From Ctenosaura bakeri (taxonomy: Eukaryota; Chordata; Lepidosauria; Squamata; Iguanidae), in NCBI GenBank assembly GCA_948474755.1, contig CAOLHI010001808.1, forward strand, positions 248,001 through 312,000: 64,000 nt of DNA, read 5' to 3'. A program made the translations under genes and the position numbers. The notes beneath the pieces were generated by a model. That model was not told where the DNA came from and made no database searches. It saw only the letters and a list, made by a program, of their open reading frames with translations. Below, in pieces: positions 10,741-22,526 of this stretch. The first letter of the stretch is position 1. Each line of letters opens with the position of its first letter.

Positions 10741-13160
10741 AAGAAAAGAAGACGTACAGTTCTACTCCTTTATTGTCTCCTTCATAGGCGCCAGTAAGAG
10801 AAAAGGATGACCTCCATATCTGATACGCCCCCTTTATTTTCCATCACTCACAGATACACCACTAGGAAATTTACACAGCGTTGTAAACATTCAGATGGAT
10901 GAGTATGCTTGTGACTTGAAAGAGACAAAATTTTGATAACACCTATGAACCTTTGATCTGTTTTATACCAAGTTCTATGCAGAATGGACGAAAAACCCAG
11001 GAGCTTTACGAAAAAATATTTGGTTTGCCACTGAGCCCAAAACATGTAACAAAATCTTTAAGATGTTGACCTATGTCTAAATGGCAGGTGTGGTTAAATC
11101 AGCTCATAAATATACATTCTAGAGCAAAAAAAGCAAAAGAAAGAAAAAATAGATATCCAAAATGCTTGTCCAGAAGGTACCCAAAGTATCTGGCAGATAA
11201 AGTCCAAAATTTTACTTTGGTCTCTGTTATTTTTCTATTAGATAACATATCAAGTTTGGTGACCTTGTGATCAAGCATGTGGATTCATATAGCATATAAA
11301 CAAGCATTCAAATTATAGCATGGAAAAGAATTGGAAAAGGACTCTGCTTCTCACATTTTGAGCTTTTCCTTCTCAAGCACAATCATACCTTCCAAGTTGA
11401 TTCTACTAAATACATAATGAAAGCTACAAGAAATATAAATTTCCATTCAGAAGGAGAGTGGAAAGAGTTCAGTGGCTGGAATTTTGGAAAAAACATTGAC
11501 CAGACATATCTATTGGCCTTGCTTCAACTGTCAGAGGTCTCGCAGACGACTTACTTCCCTACATGTCTGTGAGACATGCAGGTGTCTGTCTAATGATACA
11601 CACACATTTTGCATTTATATTCTTTGGGGACCACTGATCATCTTCACTATCTGCTGTTCATTTGATCCTCACTATTGGTGGATTATTTGGGCATCGGTGA
11701 TTCTGTAGCAGGGAAACCTGGTTTTATAGCAAAGAAAGGAAACCCAATCTCCTCTCATTTGTATATTTATTACAGCACTGAGATATACCAATGCAAATGA
11801 TGTTTATCTGCAGCCTCTCACCACATCAAGGTTTGCATGTGAAACCTCTTTCTGAGGGCACCAAAGAACAGCCTTTGCCTTCTCTTTATTTTTATTTCCA
11901 GGATAAAATTTACCAATCTAAAGCTATCTGATTTATGAGGAAAAAGGAATCTTGTGTCACCTTTCTAACTACTTTATTTTAGCATGGAGGTTTATGAAAA
12001 GTATTTAAAAGGATTTTCCCTCACAGAACACAATCACATTGCAAAAGAACATTGTTGTGGAACTAAGGGCTCATCCAGACTGGTTAAAGGCCTCGAGATT
12101 TGGGAGGTATTTTGCTCAGTTTCGTTTTAACAACCAAACAAAATACCTCCTGTTCAAGTTTATTTCCCATGGATTTCCAGCACTAGTTGTGAATTTTCAG
12201 ACCCAGATCATTTTTCCCCTTGTCTTGGAAGTTAATTTCCCACATCTGTTTCCATCTTCTTGTTTCGCTTTGTCTTTCTGAGAAGTCTAATGATTACTAA
12301 TAATTATGCGTTGCACAGGGGAAGACAAGGAGGCCCCACCCACACTCCAATTAACTACACCTCAAGCAGGACAAAGACGGTAGGCAAACTCCCAGCACTT
12401 ATGGCTTGATTGGATGTGGGTCGGGAACAATTGTTATAATGCATACAATCAGGAAACAGAACAGCCTGACATTTACCCGGGCTATTGGCCATCTTCAGGA
12501 AGACAAATGCTTTTTTGGTTATAAAACCACAGAACCATGACCACACTGGTCTGATTTTGTCATCTTCTCTTCATTGTCATCTTATACTGCAACTATGGAA
12601 GGCAAAATAAGGCTATGCAAGCATGATATCATGATATGCATCATGGAGTGACACTCTTAACAAACCATATCTGTTTCTAAAAGAAACTAAGACCCATTTA
12701 AAAGAGTAGGGAATAGCTGGAATACTGCTGAATTGAGGCTTCACACTATTAATTTAGAGACCTTAGAGCTATTGATATGCACATTTTGCACTGCTCTACC
12801 ATTGTCAGATGCTCAAAACTGTGTGGGAAGAGTCGAGGACATGACTGCTTCCCATGCCAGCTTCAATCAGTTCAAGAAGGGGGAGGCTGTGATGGTACAA
12901 AGTAACTACCAACTTCTAGATCATTCCTTATGGCACCAACATGGGCTGGTGACATAAATTGTAGCAGTTCTTTTGTACTGTAAAATATCAGAAAGGAACC
13001 CTTATTAGTCAGGAATTTAAAATCTATGCTCGGTCCTGAAGTCTTGCTGCACCAGGAAAAAGGCTTGCTTGGTGCAACAAAACATGAGTGGTCAACGGTA
13101 GCTCAGAAGCAAAAAACTTTAAAAAATTGTTGTCTGCATGTTACTTAAGGGTGTGATTTA
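10741..13160. other. Intronic stretch without assigned element
   Basis: AT-rich intron. Short open frames (for example 11472-11708 and 12733-12957) have no recognisable similarity. No RNA gene or clear repeat was identified. Confidence 0.5.
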
Positions 13161-13660
13161 GGGCATTTTCACACTACCCACTTATATCATTATTATTCTA
13201 TCTTAAGTGCCATGGCTACATCCCATAGAATGCTGGGGTGTGTAGTTTGTTGAAGCATTAGAGCTCTCTGGCCAAGAATTCCAAATACCTCTCCCTAAAT
13301 TACAAATCTCAGGATTACACAGGATGGATCTATGGGAGTTAAAGTGGAATCATAATGCTATAACAGTGCAATGTGATTTACTAGCTTATCACACTACACT
13401 GGAATAGCACTATGGTCCACTTTAATTCTCACGGAACATGCTATGGAATTCTGAGGTCTGTAGTTTAGTGAAGCCCAAGAGCTTGCTGGCTGATAATTCT
13501 AAATGTATCTACTTGCAAATCTCAGGTTTCCATAGGATGTTGCCACAATAGTTAAAGTGGAATACAGCACTACAACAATGTAGTGTGACAGTGCCACAGG
13601 CTGATGGTGACTGAAGGGGAATCATAATCCTGTAATGGTTTAGTGTGTAAGGACCCTGAT
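13161..13660. mobile_element. Tandem/nested foldback (MITE-like) cluster, 'ACACTACACTGTTATAGTGC' family
   Basis: The block starts GGGCATTTTCACACTACC and passes through CCATAGAATGCTGGGGTGTG and a GAGCTCTCTGGCC centre to an inverted arm ending ATAACAGTGCAATGTGAT near 13378. A second unit begins at about 13387 (TATCACACTACACTGGAATA) and ends ACAATGTAGTGTGACAGTGC. A third half-arm then ends TTTAGTGTGTAAGGACCCT. At least two palindromic units of about 200 bp lie head to tail, possibly one inside another. The complete single copy at 25223-25424 defines the family. Confidence 0.75.
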
Positions 13661-13777
13661 GCTGCCATTCTATTGATGAAACTACTTCTGTCAGTACCAT
13701 ATAGTAGAAGAACTATATATAAGAACTAAAAATGGCATTCTAAAAGATGCTGAGCTAGCCCTCTCCTTGTCATCCTT

Positions 13778-14150
13778 CTGCTGGACAGGAAACACCTATT
13801 TTATTGAGGCAGCTTTCAGGCATGTAACTGGCGACTGAGGAAGGCACTTTTAATGCACAAGTGTTAAACATTTTATTAACATAGTCTTAAATTGTTTTTA
13901 ATGCAATAATTTTAGTATTATAACTCATTTAATCATGTTTAATTTTAATTTTTTGTGTTCTTAGTTGGATGATTTTTAAAAACCTTGTAAGTTCCTCTGA
14001 TTTCTAGAGAGTTTGGGAGAAAGGCAGGATATAGAAATGTCTGTGATTTTAGGACTATTTTTGAACTGCTACTTTGTCATGCATTTACTGTTTTTATCTA
14101 CTCTACATCCCCTCAGAGGCACTGGTGGGTTGTGAGGTGATAAACAAATA
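13778..14150 (+). mobile_element. L2/CR1-type LINE 3'-end fragment
   Basis: The stretch has the family's AT-rich 3' region with repeated TTTTAATTTT motifs and GAGAGTTTGGGAGAAAGGCA followed by GGATATAGAAATG. It then runs to CTGGTGGGTTGTGAGGTGATA and AACAAATA before the microsatellite. Equivalent tails recur at 49150-49340, 53170-53420, 54700-54890 and 55480-55680. Confidence 0.55.
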
Positions 14151-14153
14151 CCA

Positions 14154-14233
14154 TAGATAGATAGATGGATGGATGGATGGATGGATGGATGGATGGACGG
14201 GTGGGCGGGCAGACAGGCAGACAGATAGATAGT
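14154..14233. repeat. (GATA)/(GGAT)n microsatellite
   Basis: Runs of ATAG, then GGAT, then GGGC/GACA/GATA units form an impure tetranucleotide array, probably grown from the A-rich tail of the LINE fragment beside it. Confidence 0.9.
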
Positions 14234-14249
14234 TTTCCCCCCTCTTTAT

Positions 14250-14360
14250 CCTTGCAGCCCACTCACCTACCCCCAGTCCCCTCAAAATCTGATCCAGAAG
14301 ACTGCAGAATCTTCTAGAGCATGTTTTAGGTGGCATGGCTGCATGGGAGAGGGAAAACTA
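14250..14360. repeat. Dispersed repeat fragment shared with 36700-36810
   Basis: TCAAAATCTGATCCAGAAGA, CTGCAGAATC and GCATGTTTTAGGTGGCATGG parallel a block at 36715-36785 (CATATCTGCTCTGGAGGGG and AGCAGAGTTTTGGATGGCAC). The family is not identified. Confidence 0.4.
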
Positions 14361-14905
14361 AGATAGTTGCATCATATTACTGGATACCCACTCCCAAGAT
14401 GTTGGATTTAAGTCCAAATGCAGCTAAATCATAGGTGATTGGAATGGAGTTGTTGATCCTAATAAAGATAAGTGTACATTAAAGGAGAAGACCAAGGGAG
14501 ACTACCCAGAATCTTTTTTAAATATACAGAGTATTTGGGAGTATTAGATGGTTGGACATATTTGCAGCCAAATTCCAGAGACTATTTTTTTTTTCAAACC
14601 ATCATGAATATTTCTCTAGAACAGATATGTTTTGGATTTCTAAGAATACAGCTATTTTAGTAAAGAAGATGGGCATCTTGCCAAAAACTTTCTCAGGCCT
14701 CAACCCCACATTCTTAAAATTGTGGAAACACAGTCTAAATGAAGACTAAATGAGTATCTACTTCTGAAGATGGAAATCCTACAACAATGCAAACAACTGA
14801 GGTAATTATTTGTACTGAATTTAAATAAGGTTACAGACCCCACAGTAGTTTGGAATGTATGTAAAGCTTATATGAGATGACAGTTTATATAGTATGGCTC
14901 CAGAC
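14361..14905. other. Unassigned intronic sequence
   Basis: No recognisable element. Two overlapping short open frames around 14472-14749 lack similarity to anything I know. Confidence 0.5.
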
Positions 14906-14927
14906 TGAGAGAGAGAGACAGACAGAC

Positions 14928-14981
<54 letters not shown>
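14906..14981. repeat. (GA)(GACA)(GAAA)n microsatellite
   Basis: GAGAGAGAGACAGACAGACA grades into about 13 pure GAAA units. The compound structure suggests successive slippage expansions. Confidence 0.95.
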
Positions 14982-15049
14982 TGTAGATTGATGGATGGAA
15001 TACAAAATGATGGAGTGAAAGCTCAAGGTAAAATTTGATAAAGAGACTC

Positions 15050-17715
15050 AATAAAAAAATTAAGATACTTCAATAACAGTTCTCACTCTTTACAGTTCAA
15101 GAAATGAATGCCAAGCTACTATTATCTTAAACAAAGGAACTCTGAATTTGCAAATAAACCAAGGAAGTGTCTGTCTTACAAGCTGAGACAGGAAAAGATA
15201 AAGAAATCTGTCACAAAGATCAAGAAGGGAGATCAGTAAATAACACTTAACTTGAAAATATCAAAAGCCTTTGATGAATATTACAGAGGCTTTTATATGA
15301 AGGGCAATGAAAAAATCTCAGATATGGAAGATTATTTGGATCGAGTTCAACTGGATAAATTAAATTTGTAAGAAAAGCAAAGTCTGAATGGGCCTGTGAC
15401 AACTACAGAGCTTACTGAAACAATTATAAAAATTAAAGCTGGGAAAGTTCTAGGTCCAGATGGATTATCTGCAGTATATTATAAAAAAATCTGAAGATGA
15501 GTTACTTCAAGCACTAAAGATGGTATGTGATGAGTTATTAAGAAAAGGATAGATGCCACATTCTGGAAGAAACACCTACACTACAGTTATTCATAAAGAA
15601 GATACAGATGAGACATTAACAATGAATTACAGAGCTATTTCATTACTAAACAATAGCTATAAGATATTTACTACTACTTTGGCAAATAGTATTGCGGAAA
15701 CATATTTCTCAGTATATCCATGACGATCAGAGCAGAGTCTTGCCAAAAAGACAAGTAAGGAGTAATGTAAGAACTGTCCTTAATATTACCAAATATTTGG
15801 AAGATCATATTGGCAAAAAGGCTCTTTTGATTTTATTTTTTTTAATGGAAAAACGCATTTGATAATATTGCTTGTATTGGGGAAAATGGACTTTGGTGAT
15901 TGGGAGGGGCAATAAACACAATATATTTAGTTCAAAAAGCCCAGATTCTGGTAAATGACAATGCAAGAATACTGAGGTAGAAAAGGGGCCTAACACAAGG
16001 TTGTTCCCTCTCACCTTTGCTTTTTCTTTTGGTGTTGGATATTTTACTAAAAGATATTAGACAAGATGACAGAATTTGTCCAGTGGAGATAAAAAAAAGA
16101 ACAATGTAAGTTGTGGGCTTATGTAGATGAACTTCTGATGATACCACAAAGTCCATTGGATTCAGTAAAGTTTCTTTTGGAAAAAAATGAGGTGTTCCAT
16201 ACTCTGCATTTAAAGTGAATTGGGATAAAACAAAATTGTTGATTAAAATTATGACTTCAGAAGAGGAAAATGAATTAACTGCTCTTTCCAACTTAAAAGT
16301 GGGGAAAGGGGGAATTATATATCGTGGAGTTACTGCTATGAAGAATAATAGTTTATTGTTTCAAAACAATGGTGAAAAAGTCTGGAAAGAAATTAAAAGC
16401 GATTTAGAAAAATAAGGAAATTTAAATTTATCCTTATGGAGAGAACTACAGTAATAATAGCAAATGTTTTGCCAAAATTTTTATTCTAATTTCAAATGAT
16501 CTCTATCATAAGAAATAGAATGCCCACTGCACCCTTTGTACAATGGCAGAAAGAAATTTCCAGATTTGTTTGGTAGGCAAGGAAATCCAGAATAAAATTT
16601 AAAATGTTGTGTAATGCTAAAGAAAGAGGTGGTCTAGCAATTCCTAATATGAAATTGTATTATGAAGTCTGTTCCTTTCTGTGGTTGAAGGAATGGATAT
16701 TGCTTAGAGATGAGAGATTCTTGGAACTTGGACATTCAGTTGGCAAGGTTATTTTTAATAACATAAATGTAACGCATGTGCTGAATTTAAAATCACCGTA
16801 TTAGAATGGCTTTTCTATGATGACGTATAAATATAAGCACAGATTTTTTCCTAATACAATATTAGTCACCTCACTGCAAGAAGTCTTTTCCAGGAAATAA
16901 TTGGTTAAAAATTGGAGATAGTTAATGGCGTTTTGCATTTTGAACAGCTAAGAGTTTAAATCAAGTGAGATGCTTTTTAAGGAAGAAAATATCTTAATTG
17001 GTTTGCTTATATAGAACTTAAGGATAGATTTAATCAAGATAAAAGAGATCTAGCCATAGCAATTTGAAATTTGAGACGGATGAACCTATACAAGAATACA
17101 TGATAAAGTAGGCCCCAAATCTTTGGCACAATGTTTAAATTTATATATGGGGGAAAAGTGGTCTAAATATATAAAATTTACTTTGTGTAGTAATTTAAAA
17201 GAAAACATATATAAGATGATGTATAGATGGTATCTAACCCCAAATAAGCTATCAAAAATGTTTTAGAATGTTTCATATCAATGTTGGGGATGTCACAACT
17301 TTCCCCTATGTGATGGACTTATAAGAAGGTGAAAAGTTATTAGTCTAAGAGTTACATGTTAATGTAAAAAAAAAATAAAGTTGGGTTTTGTAATGTCACT
17401 ATAAATGTTTTTGCTGGGCATTATGGATTACTTCTTTGGTATATAACAACAACAGCAAGAGTACTGTTTGCTCAAACCTGAAAACAGGCTAAAGTTCTGA
17501 ATGACGGAGGAATGGATTGTTGCTGACTTAGACCAAATTGCCAGACTCATGTGGGTTTTAAAAGATAAGCCAACTGAAGACTGTCTGAAAGACTGGAAAC
17601 CACTTATGGACTTTTTGAGCAATAAGAAATATAACAATGTAATAATCTTTGCTTATGCTTACTAGTTATTCTAGCAGGATTACTTAGTTGGATCTGTAAT
17701 AATAAAATAATATTT
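15050..17715 (+). pseudogene. Decayed L1-type LINE (ORF2 reverse-transcriptase region to 3' end)
   Basis: Plus-strand conceptual pieces in changing frames follow the L1 ORF2 order. Near 15430 there is a segment reading IIKIKAGKVLGPDGLSAVYY (the GPDG motif of L1). Near 15625 comes NYRAISLLN, and near 15985 RGLTQGCSLSPLLF. The catalytic YADD region is degenerate (YVDE near 16120). Then come the pieces at 16215-16415 (NWDKTKLLI) and 16604-16804 (KERGGLAIPNMKLYY, the L1 C-terminal GGLGIPN-like motif), followed by WKPLMDFL near 17600. Many stops and frameshifts separate them, so it is inactive. The 5' half of the element is missing. It lies antisense to NFATC1 in the long intron. Confidence 0.88.
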
Positions 17716-20409
17716 TTTTCTTTCATTACACCTTGGCTTAGGGAAGGATCAGAGCTCTTTTGTGTTTCAGTAAATTAGTGCTTACTGTTTTAGTTAGTGT
17801 TCAGTGTTTTTGTTTAGTTTGTTAGCACTGTGATTTAGTTTTATTCTTTTTTTTAATCCTGCTTTTCCTTTTGCCTTTTTTTTTTTTGGATATTTATCTC
17901 ATTGATTTTGAATTAGATTGTTTGTAGAAAAACTAATAAATAAACAATTAAATGTAACTGCACCAACAGTTTCTGCACGATTATGTGACATCAGCTTACA
18001 TTCAACACTGAATTTGCCTTTTCAAATAATGGATTTATTAATCAAAATATTTTTACCGCAGCCCTCATGTCCAAATGTCAGTAGATCTGTGAGGGAACAG
18101 TCAACAAAAAGAGACTTATAAATCATGTGAAGAAAATGTAAACCATTTAATATAAATATAAATATAAAATATAAAATAAAGCTCTCAATCCAACAGACCA
18201 CATAGTGATCAGTAAGCCTGCAAAACTAACAGCTAGGCTTTAGCCTCATTGAGGTTAGGCTAAAGATGTCACCTGTCAGACTTTCAAGATGAGGGCAATA
18301 AGCTTTCTGTTATGATCCTTCACCTTTTGTAGATGCTTACTTCCAATTTAGATGTCATTAAGCGTATATGTGAAGTCAGAATTGTTTCTCTCTGACTTAA
18401 ATCCTATCTTACTCCTAAATAACACAGACCCGTTGGATCAATGTGATTTACCTATGTGTTATCATTCAACAATTGATTGAATGGGTCTGCTTTCACAGGG
18501 ATTAACCAAAAATACCAACCTCTCTCTTTTGAATGTACATAGCTTTGACTTGTAGTATTTATCTCAAATATGAAGTAAATGTTGTATCCTCTCCCAATTT
18601 CTCTTTGGATCGGGAATTCAACTTTTTCTTCCTGCCCATATAGCTGACTGAAACTGCTGAGATCCCAGGGTAAAATTTTTACCTATACATGGCTAAACTG
18701 AATAATCTTAGGACAGCATTATCTCTCCACTTAACTTTTATCCTAGAATCATGACAATTTAAAAAAAATGAGAGAGAAGAGTGATACACTGGCTGTTACT
18801 CCATATCAATACAGCAGAGGGAAAGAGGTGCAACTAGTAAGAGTCTATATTCCTTTCATATTTGTAAATGAATTACCAGAACTTCAAGCTGTTTGAATGT
18901 TTAATCCATTCTGAAAGATGAATGACTTGAACTGGGATTCTGTTTTCTAGTTCCTGCCATTTTTTTTTCACTGCCATCTAATTTTTCAATTAACTTTTAC
19001 AATGCTGCTGCTGTTTTTGTTTTTGCTCTTCCAGTTTCTAGGATGATTGTATATACGTGTGTTCTCACAAAAGGCTTTTGAGTATCATAAATTATTCTTA
19101 AAAAAAACAGGATCCAGGCATAGTGGCTTTATTAACACCTTGATTATCTATAAAGTATCAAGAATTACTCTTGTTGCAGTATGAAACTCACTTGAGAATG
19201 TTGACTTTTTTTTTTTTGTTACAAAAAGGGAGAAGGGAACAGATGACTCAGTAAGAGTTAGTGACATTTCATTTAACAAAAACATACGGAGGAGAAATTG
19301 TTATGAAGCAGAGACCAAAAAGGAAAAATAAAAAGAGAAAGAAAGAAGCAAAAGCAGACAATTCCTCATGTTACGTCTGGTGAACCAAGAGGGAAATCTC
19401 TACACCCACGGACTGGGATCTATTCCAGGAGAGAAACCTTAGACCACTACGTCAACCTCTTACAGTAAACATGTTTTGTAGGTTTATGTGGATCGGCTAA
19501 TTTTTTGCTTTTAAAAAGATAGGAATAGTTGGGATAATTTTTTAAGGAGGGGGGGTCTCAAAATGCTTAAAAGATTTGCTTACACTGGAGAAAAAGGCCT
19601 TATGTCAGTACAACATTTGCCAAGTATCCTACCCAAGTATGCAAGATGCCGTCTCCAGTCAGAATGTGCCGGAGGAGTGAGGAGTGATACACCACAAAAG
19701 TTTCCATTGTAAGGCTGCCACATCTGCATCAGCCTGGCTGACTCACAGCCAAAGGCAACTCCCTGCCTGGCTAGAGTCCAACAAAAGTACACCAGAGCAA
19801 TTTATACCTTTCCAAAATGCAAATAATTCAAATTACAGACATAACATAAAGCTGAAACGGTCACATTTCAGGCATTCCCTTTAAAGTTTAACTCAATGAA
19901 AGTGATTCTCTTCAATTGGATTGCGTTGTTGTTGTTTTCTATACGTAAAATGGCAAACAGTTAAAAACATCCGAATACCCAACTTTTATTTCCCGTTCAC
20001 TCCCCACCTCTCTTCTGAATATTTGTGTGGGGGGGTGTATACTCTGTTTTCAATGAAGTGAATGTTTTTTTTAAGTTTAAAGTTTTGTCCAAAGGTTGAA
20101 GTAGTAATGTCAACACCAAAATCCTAAACCAGTTCTTCAAGAAAGCAATATTATTACGTAAATTTCTTAAAATAGCACCCTGCTTGTTGTTTGCCCCAAA
20201 GTGCTCAGTCTAATGTAGAATTCTGGACAGGAGATTCCATTCTAAGATGACATCCATCATGGGAATAGGTATTCACTGCTGACACTAGTGAAGCCAATCA
20301 TTATGTACTTTTCTTACCTAAGGGAAACAGACTCACTAAACAGCAGTAGAGCTTTCCTGTTTATACAGCTGAAGGGGGAGCAGAGGGAAATCCCGAAACA
20401 AGTAAAGTC
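17716..20409. other. Intronic stretch without assigned element
   Basis: It contains an (AAATATA)-like run at 18146-18180 and poly-T/A tracts at 17871-17888 and 19206-19218. Open frames are short and unrecognised. No exon or RNA gene is supported. Confidence 0.5.
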
Positions 20410-20482
20410 CACAAGTATAATTTGAGGCTTCCACTTCTACTTTAATGGGCTTTCAATAAAGTCCACTATAGAAAACAATACA
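20410..20482. repeat. Copy 1 of a 70-bp block also at 24458-24532
   Basis: TATAATTTGAGGCTTCCACT, TTTCAATAAAGTCCACTATA and GAAAACAATACA align well with the copy 4 kb away, in the same orientation. The repeat class is unknown. Confidence 0.65.
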
Positions 20483-20529
20483 GATGAGAGACAGTTCAGA
20501 TGTTTGTTTCATGCACTCAAGTCTCTCAC

Positions 20530-20580
20530 TGTCTTTGTACACATCTTTTTTCTCCCTCCTACATATGTGAAGGGGTTAAC
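20530..20580. repeat. Short dispersed repeat 'CATATGTGAAG', copy 1
   Basis: The sequence GTACACATCTTTTTTCTCCC followed by TCCTACATATGTGAAGG resembles GTGCACATATTTTCTCTCCA with CACATATGTGAAG at 25071-25110, and a looser copy at 24246-24296. It probably belongs to the same unknown repeat family as the 70-bp block nearby. Confidence 0.5.
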
Positions 20581-21384
20581 TGGACTTGTTTTTCCTCAAA
20601 CATTTCTGTGGCAGCTTTCATGTTGGCAGAATACCAGAGGAACCGCAATTAACTCCTTCAAATACACACTTGTAGGTTGTTGTGCAGAACAGCACTGCTA
20701 CAAAGAAACATGGATTTGGTTGCACATCAAGGGAACATGTAGAATCCACACTGTAGATGAATCCCAAGGGGCAAAAAAACCCCAAAACACCCCTGTTAAT
20801 GAGCAAAAGGAATAACAGAACCCCACAGTGACTTTTCCTTGCTGTGGGACAGAGATAGATGTTTCAACAGAAGGAAAGAAGTGAGTCAGTCATCTTTTAG
20901 GTACTTAAGTTCATCTTTTTCACATGAAGGCAAAGAGGTTCTGTCAGAAAGCCTGACATCTGGAGATTGATAACAGCAGTGGGCAATTCTGCACACCTAC
21001 CTCATTTCATGACTATATACCCTGGTTTTCAATTGCTAAAAATATAAGCAGTCTTCTGAAATGAAATGTCTCAGCACTGAATGGATCTTTGTAATTCATT
21101 CTGTATCAACTGTTCTCTGCAGAGTTAAAAAGGAAACTGCAGAAGTCAGAAAGTAAAAATATTCTCAATCCATTAGGGAATTCCCTGCAGTGTGAGTCAC
21201 AGAAACGGCTTCCCCACCACACCCATCAAGAAGATTTCCACATAAAAAAGGCATTGTGGGCTTGTTCTAACACAGCAGCAGCAAAAGCAAAGAAAGCTTT
21301 TTTTGTAAATCTCACCACCTTGGTTATTTCCATAAAGTGGAAATATTATTGCTGGTTATTAAGCTCAGTATTTTTCTTCCTGTG

Positions 21385-21386
<2 letters not shown>

Positions 21387-21420
<34 letters not shown>
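21387..21420. repeat. (GT)n microsatellite
   Basis: About 17 uninterrupted GT units in the NFATC1 long intron. Confidence 0.97.
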
Positions 21421-21424
<4 letters not shown>

Positions 21425-22314
21425 AAGGTCTGTGTAACTCTGATTAGGCTATATAGCAGTGGCTGCCAACAGGCTTGACTGGAACACACTGGGATCACAT
21501 ATGCTCCCCACTCTACCTGTAAGAAGTGGCAAGGAGGGGGTTACTAAGAAAAAATACCTCAATTCCTAATTAATAAGGTCCATGAATTATATTTTGATTA
21601 ACATTAAGATATTTAGCCTGAATAGTGCTTTCTCGCAACTTCATTTCATCTTCTCCTTTGCAGAATTTGCATTGGGTCACCATCCTTCATATAGCTAGGA
21701 GATAGTAAGTGATCTGTTGAAGTCTTGCTAGTCAGTCGGAATGTGAACTCAGACTGTTTAGGATCTACTCTCAGAAACTCACTAGCTGGCTTCCTTTTTG
21801 CTACACAAATTCTATGAAATGTGGTAGTGGGTCATGGCTGCGTAGCTCTGTCTGTGTTACTACAGAATCTGATCTACTTATCCATCTGCTGATGTATTTC
21901 GATTGGTCTGAAGACCTTTTCAATGCTGCATTGTTCAGTATTGTCCCCTAGGGACACCTGTCAAGCTCCTCCTCTTCTCATTTCAGCTAGGCACTGAAAA
22001 CATGTTTAAACCTGTGAAGATCTGTGATATGCTGCTTACTTTATTTGATTTTGTTGCTGCTATGAAATGCACCTTGCTGGTTCTGTAATTGTCCTTTTAA
22101 ATTTTCCTGCTTCTTTTTTGCTGTACTTCCAGGGAATGCTGTTTTTATTATGATTTAGAGATTTTGTAAATAGTCTTAAGGTGAAGCCAGACCTCAGCAT
22201 GGATCTCTATAAGAACCACTAAGCACACCTCTGGTTTCAGCCATTGATGTTCATCCATCTCAGATCAGGATGCATATGACCCTCAGTATGTGCAGAGCAT
22301 ATCTGAATTGAGAA
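21421..22314. other. Intronic stretch, possible LINE 3'-end remnant at 21950-22190
   Basis: The sequence around 22000-22180 has the T-rich spacing of the L2-like 3' tails in this window, but without a clear diagnostic motif, so it is noted only as possible. Confidence 0.35.
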
Positions 22315-22526
22315 GCCAGTGGTGTGGAGCGTTCGACTAGGACTTGCGGAAACTAGGGGTCGAATCCCTGCTTAGCCATTGGGTGGCCTTGGACAGGTCA
22401 CATTTTCGCAGAGCAAGGCAATGGCAAACTCCTTCTGAACAAATCTTGTTGAGAAAACCTTGCAATAGGTTTGCTTTAGGGTCACCATAATTTAGAAACA
22501 ACCTGGATGCACAAAGGAACAACAAA
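22315..22526 (+). mobile_element. tRNA-derived SINE
   Basis: The head GCCAGTGGTGTGGAGCGTTC and B-box-like GGGTCGAATCCC are followed by TTAGCCATTGGGTGGCCTTG, GGCAATGGCAAACTCCTTCT and the 3' part TTTAGGGTCACCATAATTTA, ending ACAAAGGAACAACAAA. It is full length and moderately diverged, and antisense to NFATC1. Confidence 0.88.

Noticed and set aside
13161..13660. CRISPR-like repeat array
   Set aside because: The repeats are palindromic transposon units in a vertebrate intron, without regular spacers.
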